Source of the DNA: an uncultured Collinsella sp.
GTDB lineage: Bacteria > Actinomycetota > Coriobacteriia > Coriobacteriales > Coriobacteriaceae
Reading direction: 5' to 3'
Assembly: GCA_900544065.1 (NCBI GenBank)
Contig: UQTR01000069.1
Coordinates: forward strand, 1-11,435
Length of the DNA: 11,435 nt
The notes under the pieces are model-generated. The model was not told the DNA's origin, made no database searches, and saw nothing but the letters and a program-made list of their open reading frames with translations. This document shows, in pieces, positions 1 through 6,986 of this stretch. Numbering within the stretch: the stretch's first letter is position 1; each line of letters opens with the position of its first letter. A program made the position numbers and the translations under genes.

Positions 1-36
1 TTATCGTCGGCAGCGTCAGATGTGTATAAGAGACAG
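1..36 (+). other. Nextera/Tn5 Read 1 adapter (sequencing artefact)
   Basis: Bases 4-36 match the 33-nt Illumina Nextera Read 1 transposase adapter from memory, and bases 18-36 are the 19-bp Tn5 mosaic end AGATGTGTATAAGAGACAG. Three further bases (TTA) precede it. This is library-preparation sequence, not genome. It supplies an artificial ATG at 20 and a false N-terminal peptide MCIRDR fused in frame to the murF fragment. The same 36 bases occur as a perfect reverse complement at the other end of the window. Confidence 0.97.
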
Positions 37-391
37 ATCCATGGCTGCTGGCCTCGATCTGCTGTGCTCGCTTTCGTGCACGGGGTCTCGCATGGCGATC
101 CTGGGCGAGATGGGCGAGATGGGCGATGAGGCTCCTCGCATGCATGAGCTCGTGGGCGCCTATGCCGCCGCCAAGAAGCTCGACATGCTGGCGTGCGTGG
201 GTGGTGAGCTGGCCCAGCTTATGGCCGATGCCGCGCGCATGATGGGCATGGACGAGGACCGCATCCAGGTGTTCTCCGATTATCAGCAGGTGCTCGACCG
301 CATGGGCGGCGCGCTTGAAAAACATGATGTTGCACTGGTCAAGGGTTCCCGGTTTGTTGAGCTCGACCGCTTTGTGGAAGGTGTGTGCTAG
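37..391 (+). CDS. murF: MurF C-terminal fragment (UDP-MurNAc-tripeptide--D-Ala-D-Ala ligase), 5' truncated
   Basis: The last 117 residues of MurF, the cytoplasmic ATP-dependent ligase that adds D-Ala-D-Ala to UDP-MurNAc-tripeptide to complete the pentapeptide. The fragment opens with Ser-Met-Ala-Ala-Gly, which follows the family's NANPxS-type motif at the start of the C-terminal domain. It then has the conserved LGEMGEMG stretch (family form LGxMxELG) and ends with the typical LVKGSRFVELDRFVEG segment. It lacks the N-terminal and central ATP-binding domains because the contig starts at an adapter; this is a cut, not a pseudogene. The frame opens upstream only through adapter bases, so no natural start is present. 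It stops at 389-391, three bases before mraY, as expected in a dcw cluster. Confidence 0.93.
103..127 (+). repeat. 9-bp tandem repeat inside murF
   Basis: GGGCGAGAT occurs twice back to back (103-111 and 112-120), followed by a partial third copy GGGCGAT (121-127). It encodes Gly-Glu-Met-Gly-Glu-Met-Gly-Asp. The protein motif is conserved in MurF, so the DNA repeat is probably a by-product of two similar tripeptides. In-frame slippage here would add or remove three residues without breaking the frame. Confidence 0.8.
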
Positions 392-394
392 CCC

Positions 395-1414
395 ATGTTC
401 GGCAATCCCTCGTATCCAACGTATCAGGCTTTTTTGGGACTTGGCATCGCCGCTGCCATTGCGCTGCTGCTCATGCCGTGGTGGATCAAGCTGCTCAAGG
501 TCGAGGGTATCGGCCAGCAGGTTCGTGCCGACGGCCCCAAGCGTCATTTGGTTAAGCAGGGAACGCCCACCATGGGTGGCGTTGTCATCCTCGTCGCGAT
601 CTCGCTGACCTGCCTGCTGATGGGCAAGCTCACCACCGAGCTCGTGCTCGTGCTGCTCGCCACGCTGGCGACCGGCGTGCTGGGCCTGATCGACGACCTG
701 ACCTCCGTTACGCACGGGCGCTCGCTCGGTCTGACGCCTCATGCCAAGATGATCGGCCTAACCATTATCTGTGTCACCTTTACGGTACTTGCCGTCAACT
801 GGTGCGGCGTCGCCCCCGAGATTCGTTTTCCCGGCGGCCTGACGATTGACCTCGGTGTTCTTTCGACCACCATCTGCGGCCTTTCGTTCCCGTGGCTCTA
901 CATTGTCTTTTGCTGGCTGATGATCGCCGGTCTTTCTAATGCCGTGAACCTGACCGATGGCCTTGACGGTCTTGCTGGCGGCACCTCCATGATCGCCATG
1001 CTCGCCATGGCTGCCATGGCGTTTTTGCACGGAGACGTGAACCTGTCCATCTTCTGCACCGCGTGTGCCGGTGCCTGCTTGGGCTTTCTGTGGTTCAACT
1101 GCTATCCGGCGAGCATCTTTATGGGCGATACCGGCTCGCTTGCCCTGGGCGCCGCGTTTGCCTGCACGTCCATCATGACCAACACCGAGGTCGTCTCCCT
1201 CATCATCGGCGGCCTGTTTATCGTTGAGACCCTGTCGGTCATGATTCAGGTTGTCTACTTCCACTTTACGCACAAGCGCGTCTTCCTTATGGCGCCCATC
1301 CATCATCATTTCGAAAAGAAGGGCTGGGCCGAGACCAAGGTCGTCATCCGTTTTTGGATTATCGCTGCGGCCTTTGGTGCCGTTGGCCTTGCTCTGTTCT
1401 TCCAGTTGGGATAG
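395..1414 (+). CDS. mraY: MraY, phospho-MurNAc-pentapeptide transferase
   Basis: Integral membrane enzyme that moves phospho-MurNAc-pentapeptide from UDP to undecaprenyl phosphate, making lipid I at the inner face of the membrane. The 339 residues are close to the usual length (about 320-360), with around ten hydrophobic segments. Family motifs appear in order: PKRHLVKQGTPTMGG (48-62), the magnesium-site Asp pair in LIDDL (D100, D101), NLTDGLDGLAGG (185-196), GDTGS (244-248) and the loop APIHHHFEKKGW (300-311) with the conserved His triplet at 303-305. ATG at 395 gives a full-length N-terminus. A GGAAGG 13 bases upstream is rather distant, so translation may be coupled to murF, which stops three bases before. 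It is followed nine bases later by murD. Confidence 0.98.
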   Translation: MFGNPSYPTYQAFLGLGIAAAIALLLMPWWIKLLKVEGIGQQVRADGPKRHLVKQGTPTMGGVVILVAISLTCLLMGKLTTELVLVLLATLATGVLGLIDDLTSVTHGRSLGLTPHAKMIGLTIICVTFTVLAVNWCGVAPEIRFPGGLTIDLGVLSTTICGLSFPWLYIVFCWLMIAGLSNAVNLTDGLDGLAGGTSMIAMLAMAAMAFLHGDVNLSIFCTACAGACLGFLWFNCYPASIFMGDTGSLALGAAFACTSIMTNTEVVSLIIGGLFIVETLSVMIQVVYFHFTHKRVFLMAPIHHHFEKKGWAETKVVIRFWIIAAAFGAVGLALFFQLG

Positions 1415-1423
1415 TGGTCTTTC

Positions 1424-2830
1424 ATGCCTCTTGCTGATGTCTTTAGCCTGCTCGTTTTGGGTCAGGGCAAATCCGGTCTCGATGTCGCCCGCTGGGCGCT
1501 GGCACATCCAGAGCGCGTAAGCGCCGTTACCGTGTATGGCGGCGGCACCTCTGAGCCCAATGACGCCACGCGTGCGCTCGAGGCTGCTGGCGCGTCGTTT
1601 GTCTATGGGACCGAACAGGTCGAGGGCGCCTATGACGTATGCGTGACGTGCCCGGGCATCTCGGAGTTCTCGGGCTTCTTTAAGGCCGGGCGCGAACATG
1701 CCGCTCAGATTATGGGTGAGCCAGAGTTTGCCTATCGCCTGTCGCCCGATAACTGGATTGCCATCACGGGCACCAACGGTAAGACGACCACCACGTCGCT
1801 GACTGATTATCTGCTCAAGGCTGCCGGCGAGGCCAGCGTAGCTGTCGGCAACATCGGCGAGCCGCCGGTCAACGAGATTGACGGCCGAGCCCACAACGAG
1901 TGGTTTGTGGCTGAGCTCTCGAGCTATCAGATTGCTACGACCACCGAGCTCCACCCTCGCGTGGCAGTGCTGCTCAACATCACTCCCGACCACTTGGGCT
2001 GGCATAAGAGCCATAAGAACTATGCGCTTGCCAAGATCAAGCTGTTTGACAATATGGTCGATGACGATCTGGTGGTTGTCGACGTCGAAGACGCCGGCAT
2101 TCACGAGTTCGATGAGTACATCTATACGCCGGGTCGCCGCATCTGCAACGTTGCTTTTGACGAGCCCGAGGGTGCAGACGCCGCCTTTGTGCGCGACGGC
2201 AAAATGGTCGTGCGCCTGAAGGGCGTCGAGACTCAGCTTGTCGCCACGTCCGAGCTCAAGATCTCGGGCCATCACAATGTCATCAATGCCTTATGTGCCG
2301 CCACGGCTGCTCTGGCCGTCGGTGCCGATGTCGATGGTGTCCGCCGCGGTCTGGCCTCGTTCCAGCCGCTCGAGCATCGCGTGGAGCCGTGCGGCGAGAT
2401 TGACGGTGTGCGCTACGTCAACGATTCCAAGGCGACCAACACCGACGCGGTCGAGAAGGCACTGACGGCATTTCCCGATGACGACGTGATCTTGCTGCTC
2501 GGCGGCCACGATAAGGGCACGCCGCTCACGGACTTCGCGCGCGTTGTTATGGATAACGTGCGCTCGGTCGTCTGCTTTGGCGATGCGCGCGAGCGCTTCA
2601 CCGCCGCTATGGACGAGGCCGATGTCGATGGCGATGTGGATATCGCCCAGGCGGATGACCTACGCGATGCCGTGGACGTTGCCCGTTCGCTGTCGAGCCG
2701 TGGCGACGTGATCTTACTTTCTCCTGCCTGCTCTTCGTTCGATGAGTTCTCGGGCTATGAGGAGCGCGGCCGCGTGTTTAAGGACTATGTGGCCCAGCTT
2801 GCCGCTGCAGCGAAATCGCAAATGGAATAG
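1424..2830 (+). CDS. murD: MurD, UDP-MurNAc-L-alanine--D-glutamate ligase
   Basis: Cytoplasmic Mur ligase adding D-Glu to UDP-MurNAc-L-Ala using ATP. At 468 residues it is typical. The N-terminal Rossmann-like domain starts with LGQGKSG (12-18) and has CPGIS (76-80). The central ATPase domain has the P-loop GTNGKTTT (116-123), ELSSYQ (164-169), NITPDHLGWH (185-194) and the GHHNVINA segment (282-289). The C-terminal domain has HRVE (318-321), NDSKATN (333-339) and the MurD signature SPACSSFDEF (433-442) followed by GYEERGRVF. This last signature separates it from MurC, MurE and MurF. The ATG at 1424 fits the N-terminal motif spacing, but no convincing Shine-Dalgarno lies before it. The 9-bp gap to mraY suggests translational coupling. 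Confidence 0.98.
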   Translation: MPLADVFSLLVLGQGKSGLDVARWALAHPERVSAVTVYGGGTSEPNDATRALEAAGASFVYGTEQVEGAYDVCVTCPGISEFSGFFKAGREHAAQIMGEPEFAYRLSPDNWIAITGTNGKTTTTSLTDYLLKAAGEASVAVGNIGEPPVNEIDGRAHNEWFVAELSSYQIATTTELHPRVAVLLNITPDHLGWHKSHKNYALAKIKLFDNMVDDDLVVVDVEDAGIHEFDEYIYTPGRRICNVAFDEPEGADAAFVRDGKMVVRLKGVETQLVATSELKISGHHNVINALCAATAALAVGADVDGVRRGLASFQPLEHRVEPCGEIDGVRYVNDSKATNTDAVEKALTAFPDDDVILLLGGHDKGTPLTDFARVVMDNVRSVVCFGDARERFTAAMDEADVDGDVDIAQADDLRDAVDVARSLSSRGDVILLSPACSSFDEFSGYEERGRVFKDYVAQLAAAAKSQME

Positions 2831-2833
2831 GGG
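2829..2833 (+). promoter_or_regulatory. Shine-Dalgarno deciding the ftsW start
   Basis: AGGGG overlaps the murD stop codon and lies six bases before GTG 2840. It touches the alternative TTG 2834, which would leave no spacing. The ATG at 2867 has only a GA-rich stretch (2842-2853) about 13 bases upstream. GTG 2840 is therefore preferred, with moderate certainty. Confidence 0.5.
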
Positions 2834-2839
2834 TTGCCG

Positions 2840-4360
2840 GTGAGAGAGGAGAGCCCCCGACAAGGTATGAGGAGGCCCGACTCGGACCGTGCTTCCTCGC
2901 GGCGTAGCACACCGCGTTCCGGTCGCGGCGGGCAGTCGTTTAGCGAACGCTATATTGCCGGCGTTCCCGCCCGCATCATGCGCCCCCGTCTGATATTCAT
3001 GGCCTGTCTGTTTATCTTGGTGTGTTTTGGCCTGCTGATGGTGTACTCGGCGTCTTCGGTCGAGGCGCTGCACGAGAATGGCTCAGCGACGTTTTTTCTG
3101 GGCCGACAGGCTGCGTTTGCCGTGGTCGGTGTTCTGGCGCTGATTGCCATCGTGCGCGTTTTGCCGGACAGCTGGTTTGGGGAGGATGTGCTCAGGATCT
3201 TCCTCATAGGCATGATAGGGCTACTGTTTCTGGTGTTCTTGGTGGGCAGCGGCAGCCGTGGCGCCACGCGCTGGCTCAACATCGCCGGCATTCAGTTCCA
3301 GCCTTCCGAGTTTTTAAAGCCATTTGCCATTGCGTATTCGGCCATCATGCTCGATCGCTTCTTTTCGCCCGGTGGCAACATCAACGAATTCCTTCGCAAG
3401 ATGGGCATCTACCTGGGCATTTCGCTCTTTCTGATCTTTATCCAGCCCGATTTCGGTACCGTCCTGATCATCCTGTTGACCCTCATGTGCATGGCGTTGT
3501 TTGCGGGTCTCGACCCCAAATTTATCATCGGCGTGATAATCTTCGGCATTCTCGTGATCGTGATTGCGCTTGTTGCAGAGCCGTACCGTATGGTGCGTAT
3601 CCAGGTTGCCTTGAACCCTTGGGCCGACGAGTATGGTGACGGCTATCAGGCCACGCTTGCCATCATGGCCTTTGCCTCGGGCGGTCTGTTCGGCCGTGGC
3701 ATCGGCAACTCAACCATGAAGTACTCGTATCTGCCCGAGGCGCACAATGACTACATCCTGGCCATCATTGGCGAGGAAGTCGGTTTTGTCGGAACCGTGC
3801 TGTTCTTCTTGGTGTTTGCGATGCTGATCTACTCGGCGTTTCGCATTGCCGAGCAGGCGACCGATCGTCGGGGCGCGCTCATGGCGTCTGGCTCCGCGGT
3901 CATTCTCGCGGTGCAGTTTTTGATCAATGCGTTGGGCATCCTCAACGTGTTTCCCATGACGGGCAAACCGTTGCCGTTTATTAGCTACGGCGGTTCGTCG
4001 ATTATTGTGTCGCTCATGCTTGCCGGTCTGATCCTGCGCGTTTCGTACGAGAGCGCGCGTCGCGATGAGTACGACCGTCGCCGCGAGAGCTTTGCCGTTA
4101 TGGATGAGAGTACCGCCGGCGTGCCCCACGTGCGCGGCGAGCGATCTTCGCGTAACGGCTTTACCGTTCTGGATGGCTCTGCGACCGAGCCGGCAGCCCG
4201 TCCGCGTCAGCGAACGGCGCCGCAAGGTCGTCCGCAGCGCCCAACCCCTCGCAATGCGGGCGGCGGATATAATCGAATCGATTTGAACTCGGACCCGTCG
4301 GCGCGTTTGCGCGCCGACGACCAGGGACCGCGTGTACGAAGGGACTACCATGACCGATAA
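2840..4360 (+). CDS. ftsW: FtsW, septal SEDS peptidoglycan glycosyltransferase
   Basis: Polytopic membrane enzyme that polymerises lipid II into glycan strands at the septum with a class B PBP. Numbered from GTG 2840 (506 aa), SEDS motifs are MVYSASS (67-73), TRWLNI with FQPSE (153-157), QPDFGT (202-207), PEAHNDYI (299-306) and GKPLPFISYGGSS (375-387). Asp304 in HND is the expected catalytic residue. About ten hydrophobic segments span roughly 49-402. An Arg/Ser-rich N-terminal tail of about 45 residues and a C-terminal tail of about 100 polar residues make it longer than E. coli FtsW (414 aa). RodA is the alternative, but the dcw position argues for FtsW. Possible starts are TTG 2834, GTG 2840 and ATG 2867; GTG is chosen for AGGGG at 2829-2833, six bases upstream. 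It overlaps murG by 11 bp. Confidence 0.96.
   Translation: MREESPRQGMRRPDSDRASSRRSTPRSGRGGQSFSERYIAGVPARIMRPRLIFMACLFILVCFGLLMVYSASSVEALHENGSATFFLGRQAAFAVVGVLALIAIVRVLPDSWFGEDVLRIFLIGMIGLLFLVFLVGSGSRGATRWLNIAGIQFQPSEFLKPFAIAYSAIMLDRFFSPGGNINEFLRKMGIYLGISLFLIFIQPDFGTVLIILLTLMCMALFAGLDPKFIIGVIIFGILVIVIALVAEPYRMVRIQVALNPWADEYGDGYQATLAIMAFASGGLFGRGIGNSTMKYSYLPEAHNDYILAIIGEEVGFVGTVLFFLVFAMLIYSAFRIAEQATDRRGALMASGSAVILAVQFLINALGILNVFPMTGKPLPFISYGGSSIIVSLMLAGLILRVSYESARRDEYDRRRESFAVMDESTAGVPHVRGERSSRNGFTVLDGSATEPAARPRQRTAPQGRPQRPTPRNAGGGYNRIDLNSDPSARLRADDQGPRVRRDYHDR
4268..4273 (+). promoter_or_regulatory. Perfect TATAAT box inside the 3' end of ftsW
   Basis: A consensus TATAAT lies in the codons for Gly-Tyr-Asn near the end of ftsW, 76 bases before the murG ATG, in a GC-rich context where it is unexpected. 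I see no good -35 hexamer at 16-18 bp upstream (the bases there are C-rich) and no TGn extension. It is a candidate internal -10 only. It is followed by an 8-bp palindrome AATCGATT (4276-4283) and a strong hairpin (4296-4319). Confidence 0.25.
4296..4319 (+). repeat. 10-bp perfect GC-rich inverted repeat at the ftsW/murG junction
   Basis: CGTCGGCGCG (4296-4305), loop TTTG, CGCGCCGACG (4310-4319): ten uninterrupted pairs, nine of them G-C. In mRNA it would form a very stable tetraloop hairpin within the last codons of ftsW, ending 30 bases before the murG ATG. No T-run follows, so it is not an intrinsic terminator. It could affect mRNA processing, stability or murG translation; that is inference. 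Confidence 0.75.
4339..4344 (+). promoter_or_regulatory. Shine-Dalgarno deciding the murG start
   Basis: AAGGGA five bases before ATG 4350. It sits downstream of the alternative GTG 4332, so it supports ATG 4350 rather than the longer frame. ATG 4362 would be 17 bases away. Confidence 0.8.
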
Positions 4361-5465
4361 GATGACCGTTGCTATCGCAGCCGGCGGTACGGCAGGGCAT
4401 ATCAACCCCGCGCTCGCCTTGGCCGAAGAGCTGCGTGACCGTGGCCACCACGTTGTGTTCGTGGGCCAGTCGCGCAAGCTCGAGGGTCGTCTGGTCCCCG
4501 AGGCTGGGTTTGATTTTGTGCCCATTACGGTTACGGGCTTCGACCGCTCCCGTCCTTGGACGGCGCTGACCTCGCTGTGGCGTGTCAACAAGGCCAAGCG
4601 TGCGCTCGCCAGTCATTTCTCAAAGGTCGGCAAGCCCGATGCCGCCATCGGTTTTGGTGCCTATGTCGAGGTTCCGCTGCTGGGGTGGTGCAAGGGCGCG
4701 GGCGTTCCGTATCTGCTGCATGAGCAGAACTCTGTTCCGGGCCTGGCCAACAAGATGATGAACTCCCACGCCGCCCGCGTGTGCATCTCGGTGCCGTCAG
4801 CGCGCGCGGTCTTTGAGCGCGAAGGTGACCCTGACCACGTACTCATGACCGGCAACCCCGTACGTCGTTCGGTGATCGAGGGCGATCGCGCTCGCGGCCG
4901 CAAGGCACTTGGCGTTCCCGAGGACGCTACGCTGCTGCTCGTCTTTGGCGGTTCACTTGGCGCTCGGCACCTCAACGAGCGCGTGGCTTCGCTCAAAAAC
5001 GAGCTGCTTTCGCGCAAGAACCTCTATGTGTTGCATTCGACGGGTGCCGACGGCTTTGAGGAGACCGAGCGCGCTTTGGCGCTGACGCCCGAGGAGGCGA
5101 AGCGTTATCGCGTCCAGCCTTACATCGACAACATGGGCGATATGCTGGCTGCTGCCGATTTGGTGCTCTCGCGTTCGGGCGCATCGAGCGTGGCCGAGAT
5201 CGCTGCGCTCGCCGTGCCCTCGGTGCTCGTGCCGTATCCGCATGCGACGGCCGACCACCAAACCACCAATGCCCGTTATCTGGTTGACGCCGGGGCCGGT
5301 GTGCTCTGCGCCGATGCCGATATCGATGGTTCTGCCTTTGCCGATGAGCTGCTGCACCTGGTCGATGACGCGGCGGAGCGCGACGCCATGCGTCAGGCAT
5401 CGCGTGGCCTGGCTCAGGATAGGGCCGCTGCTCTTCTGGCCGATGCGGTAGAGGGTTTGCGTTAG
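4350..5465 (+). CDS. murG: MurG, lipid II synthase (UDP-GlcNAc transferase)
   Basis: Peripheral membrane GT-B glycosyltransferase (GT28) that adds GlcNAc from UDP-GlcNAc to lipid I, giving lipid II on the cytoplasmic face. From ATG 4350 it has 371 residues, within the family's usual 350-380. Visible motifs are the N-terminal glycine loop GGTAGH (12-17), HEQN (124-127), GNPVR (168-172), the C-terminal-domain loop GGSLGA (200-205), the donor-binding SRSGASSVAE (274-283) and PYPHATADHQTTNA (295-308). The start is chosen from the AAGGGA site; the gene overlaps the 3' end of ftsW by 11 bp, pointing to translational coupling. It follows ftsW directly, so the lipid II maker and the lipid II polymerase are produced together. 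Confidence 0.98.
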   Translation: MTDKMTVAIAAGGTAGHINPALALAEELRDRGHHVVFVGQSRKLEGRLVPEAGFDFVPITVTGFDRSRPWTALTSLWRVNKAKRALASHFSKVGKPDAAIGFGAYVEVPLLGWCKGAGVPYLLHEQNSVPGLANKMMNSHAARVCISVPSARAVFEREGDPDHVLMTGNPVRRSVIEGDRARGRKALGVPEDATLLLVFGGSLGARHLNERVASLKNELLSRKNLYVLHSTGADGFEETERALALTPEEAKRYRVQPYIDNMGDMLAAADLVLSRSGASSVAEIAALAVPSVLVPYPHATADHQTTNARYLVDAGAGVLCADADIDGSAFADELLHLVDDAAERDAMRQASRGLAQDRAAALLADAVEGLR

Positions 5466-5515
5466 TTAGACGGGATATCGTCGGTCGCCCTCGCGCTGAT
5501 GCGGTAGGTGCGGTA
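5442..5515 (+). repeat. Repeated GATGCGGTAG / TGCGGTA around the murG stop
   Basis: GATGCGGTAG occurs at 5442-5451 (in the last codons of murG) and again at 5498-5507 in the murG-murC gap. The core TGCGGTA is found a third time at 5509-5515, nine bases after the second copy. The copies could be protein-binding half-sites or a small local duplication; I cannot tell which. The rest of the 97-bp gap (5466-5562) shows no tRNA, no clear terminator and no -35/-10 pair I would defend. Confidence 0.5.
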
Positions 5516-5545
5516 CAGTTAACGGGTTACAGGCAGTGTTTACGC

Positions 5546-5551
5546 AAGGAG
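5546..5551 (+). promoter_or_regulatory. Shine-Dalgarno deciding the murC start
   Basis: AAGGAG lies eleven bases before ATG 5563, slightly long but usable. The alternative GTG 5536 lies upstream of it and has no purine-rich site of its own, so ATG 5563 is preferred. Confidence 0.7.
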
Positions 5552-5562
5552 TACACGAGCAC

Positions 5563-6981
5563 ATGGCTGATTCCCAGACTGCAACCTCCGCGCCCGAGTT
5601 TAAGAGCGCCCACTTTATCGGTATCGGTGGCGCCGGCATGAGCGGCATCGCCCTCGTTCTGCACGAGCGCGGTTATGCCGTTACCGGCTCCGACCTTAAG
5701 ACGTCACGTTATATCCGCCAGCTTACCCGCGCTGGTGTGAAGGTGCATGTGGGCCATGAGGCCGCCACGATCGACGAGGTCAAGCCCGACGTGGTTGTTG
5801 TCTCCACCGCTATTCCGGAGTCCAACCCTGAACTCGTGCGCGCTCGCGAGCTTGGTATTCCCGTGTGGCCCCGTGCCAAGATGCTCTCTGCTTTGGGCCA
5901 CGGCTACACCACCGTCGCTGTTGCCGGCACGCATGGCAAGACCACCACGTCTTCGATGTGCGCCACCATGCTCGACCGCATGGGTCTGGATCCGAGCTTC
6001 CTGATCGGTGGCATCGTCGAGGGCTATGACACGAACGGCAAGAACGGCTCGGGCGACTATTTTGTCGCCGAGGCCGATGAGTCCGACAGCTCCTTCCTGT
6101 TCCTGAACCCCAACGTGGTCATTGTGACCAACGTCGAGGCCGATCACCTCGATCACTACTCGGGTATCGAGGAGATCGAGGCAACTTTCGCCAAATTCAT
6201 GAGCCTGGTGGGCGAGGACGGCACCGTCATCGTCTGCGGTGAGGACCCGCATCTGGTCGAGCTCGCCAAGTCGACGGGCCGTCACGTGCTTTCCTACGGC
6301 TTTGCCGAGAGCAACGACATCGTCTGCATGCGCCCGGATGTCAAGGGCATCCAGAGTGACTTTATCGTTCGCTTTGAGGACGGCACTGAGCATGCCGTGG
6401 AGATCAAGAGCAATCCCGGCCGCCACAACATGCTCAACGCCACGGCGGTGCTCACCGTCGCCCATGTCCTGGGCCTTGACATCGACGCCGCCGCCAAGGC
6501 GCTCTCGAGCTTTGAGGGCGTCCGCCGTCGCTTTACCCACGTGGGCGATATCGATGGCATCACCGTGGTCGATGATTACGGCCATCACCCCACCGAGATC
6601 AAGGCGACGCTTGCTGCCGCTTCGTCGCTGGGCTACAAGCATGTCGACGTCGTGTTCCAGCCGCACCGTTATTCGCGTCTGCAGGCCCTGTGCGACGACT
6701 TTGCCGATGCATTTGCCAATGCCGATAAACTGCTGCTGATTGATGTGTTCTCGGCTGGCGAGATGCCCATTCCGGGTGTCACCTCTAAGATGCTCGCCGA
6801 TACCGTGCGCGCCAAGCATCCTGGCAAGGAGGTCGTGTACTGCTCCAGCCGTCTTGAGCTCAATCAGGAGCTCGAGCAGATGGTGGGCGAGGGCGACCTG
6901 CTGCTCACCATGGGTGCCGGTGACGTTACGACCGTCGGCCCCGAGTTCATTGAGTATCTGACTGCCAAGAAAGACGCTTAA
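5563..6981 (+). CDS. murC: MurC, UDP-N-acetylmuramate--L-alanine ligase
   Basis: Cytoplasmic Mur ligase that adds the first stem residue, L-Ala, to UDP-MurNAc using ATP. From ATG 5563 it has 472 residues, typical for MurC. The N-terminal domain has the UDP-binding loop GIGGAGMSG (20-28). The central domain has the P-loop GTHGKTTT (122-129), EADESDSS (170-177) and NVEADHLDHY (190-199), then GRHNMLNA (286-293). The C-terminal domain has RRRFTHVG (321-328), DDYGHHPTEI (337-346), FQPHRYSR (365-372) and GAGD (451-454). The THGKTTT loop with DDYGHHP identifies MurC rather than MurD, MurE or MurF. murB starts five bases after its stop, the common murC-murB pairing. Confidence 0.98.
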   Translation: MADSQTATSAPEFKSAHFIGIGGAGMSGIALVLHERGYAVTGSDLKTSRYIRQLTRAGVKVHVGHEAATIDEVKPDVVVVSTAIPESNPELVRARELGIPVWPRAKMLSALGHGYTTVAVAGTHGKTTTSSMCATMLDRMGLDPSFLIGGIVEGYDTNGKNGSGDYFVAEADESDSSFLFLNPNVVIVTNVEADHLDHYSGIEEIEATFAKFMSLVGEDGTVIVCGEDPHLVELAKSTGRHVLSYGFAESNDIVCMRPDVKGIQSDFIVRFEDGTEHAVEIKSNPGRHNMLNATAVLTVAHVLGLDIDAAAKALSSFEGVRRRFTHVGDIDGITVVDDYGHHPTEIKATLAAASSLGYKHVDVVFQPHRYSRLQALCDDFADAFANADKLLLIDVFSAGEMPIPGVTSKMLADTVRAKHPGKEVVYCSSRLELNQELEQMVGEGDLLLTMGAGDVTTVGPEFIEYLTAKKDA

Positions 6982-6986
6982 GTCTA

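Noticed and set aside
20..43. ATG at 20 as the start of a short protein containing the murF end
   Set aside because: Codons 1-5 and most of codon 6 are Nextera adapter; the natural murF start lies outside the window.
758..2275. 505-codon open frame on the minus strand over mraY and murD
   Set aside because: Both plus-strand genes are unmistakable here. The antisense product is low-complexity and Gly/Asp/Arg/His-rich, as expected when codon bias keeps stops out of the opposite frame.
5536..5562. Longer MurC N-terminus from GTG 5536
   Set aside because: No ribosome site precedes it, and AAGGAG lies between it and ATG 5563.
5704..6819. 371-codon minus-strand frame over murC
   Set aside because: Shadow of murC with the same His/Asp/Gly-rich composition as the other antisense frames.
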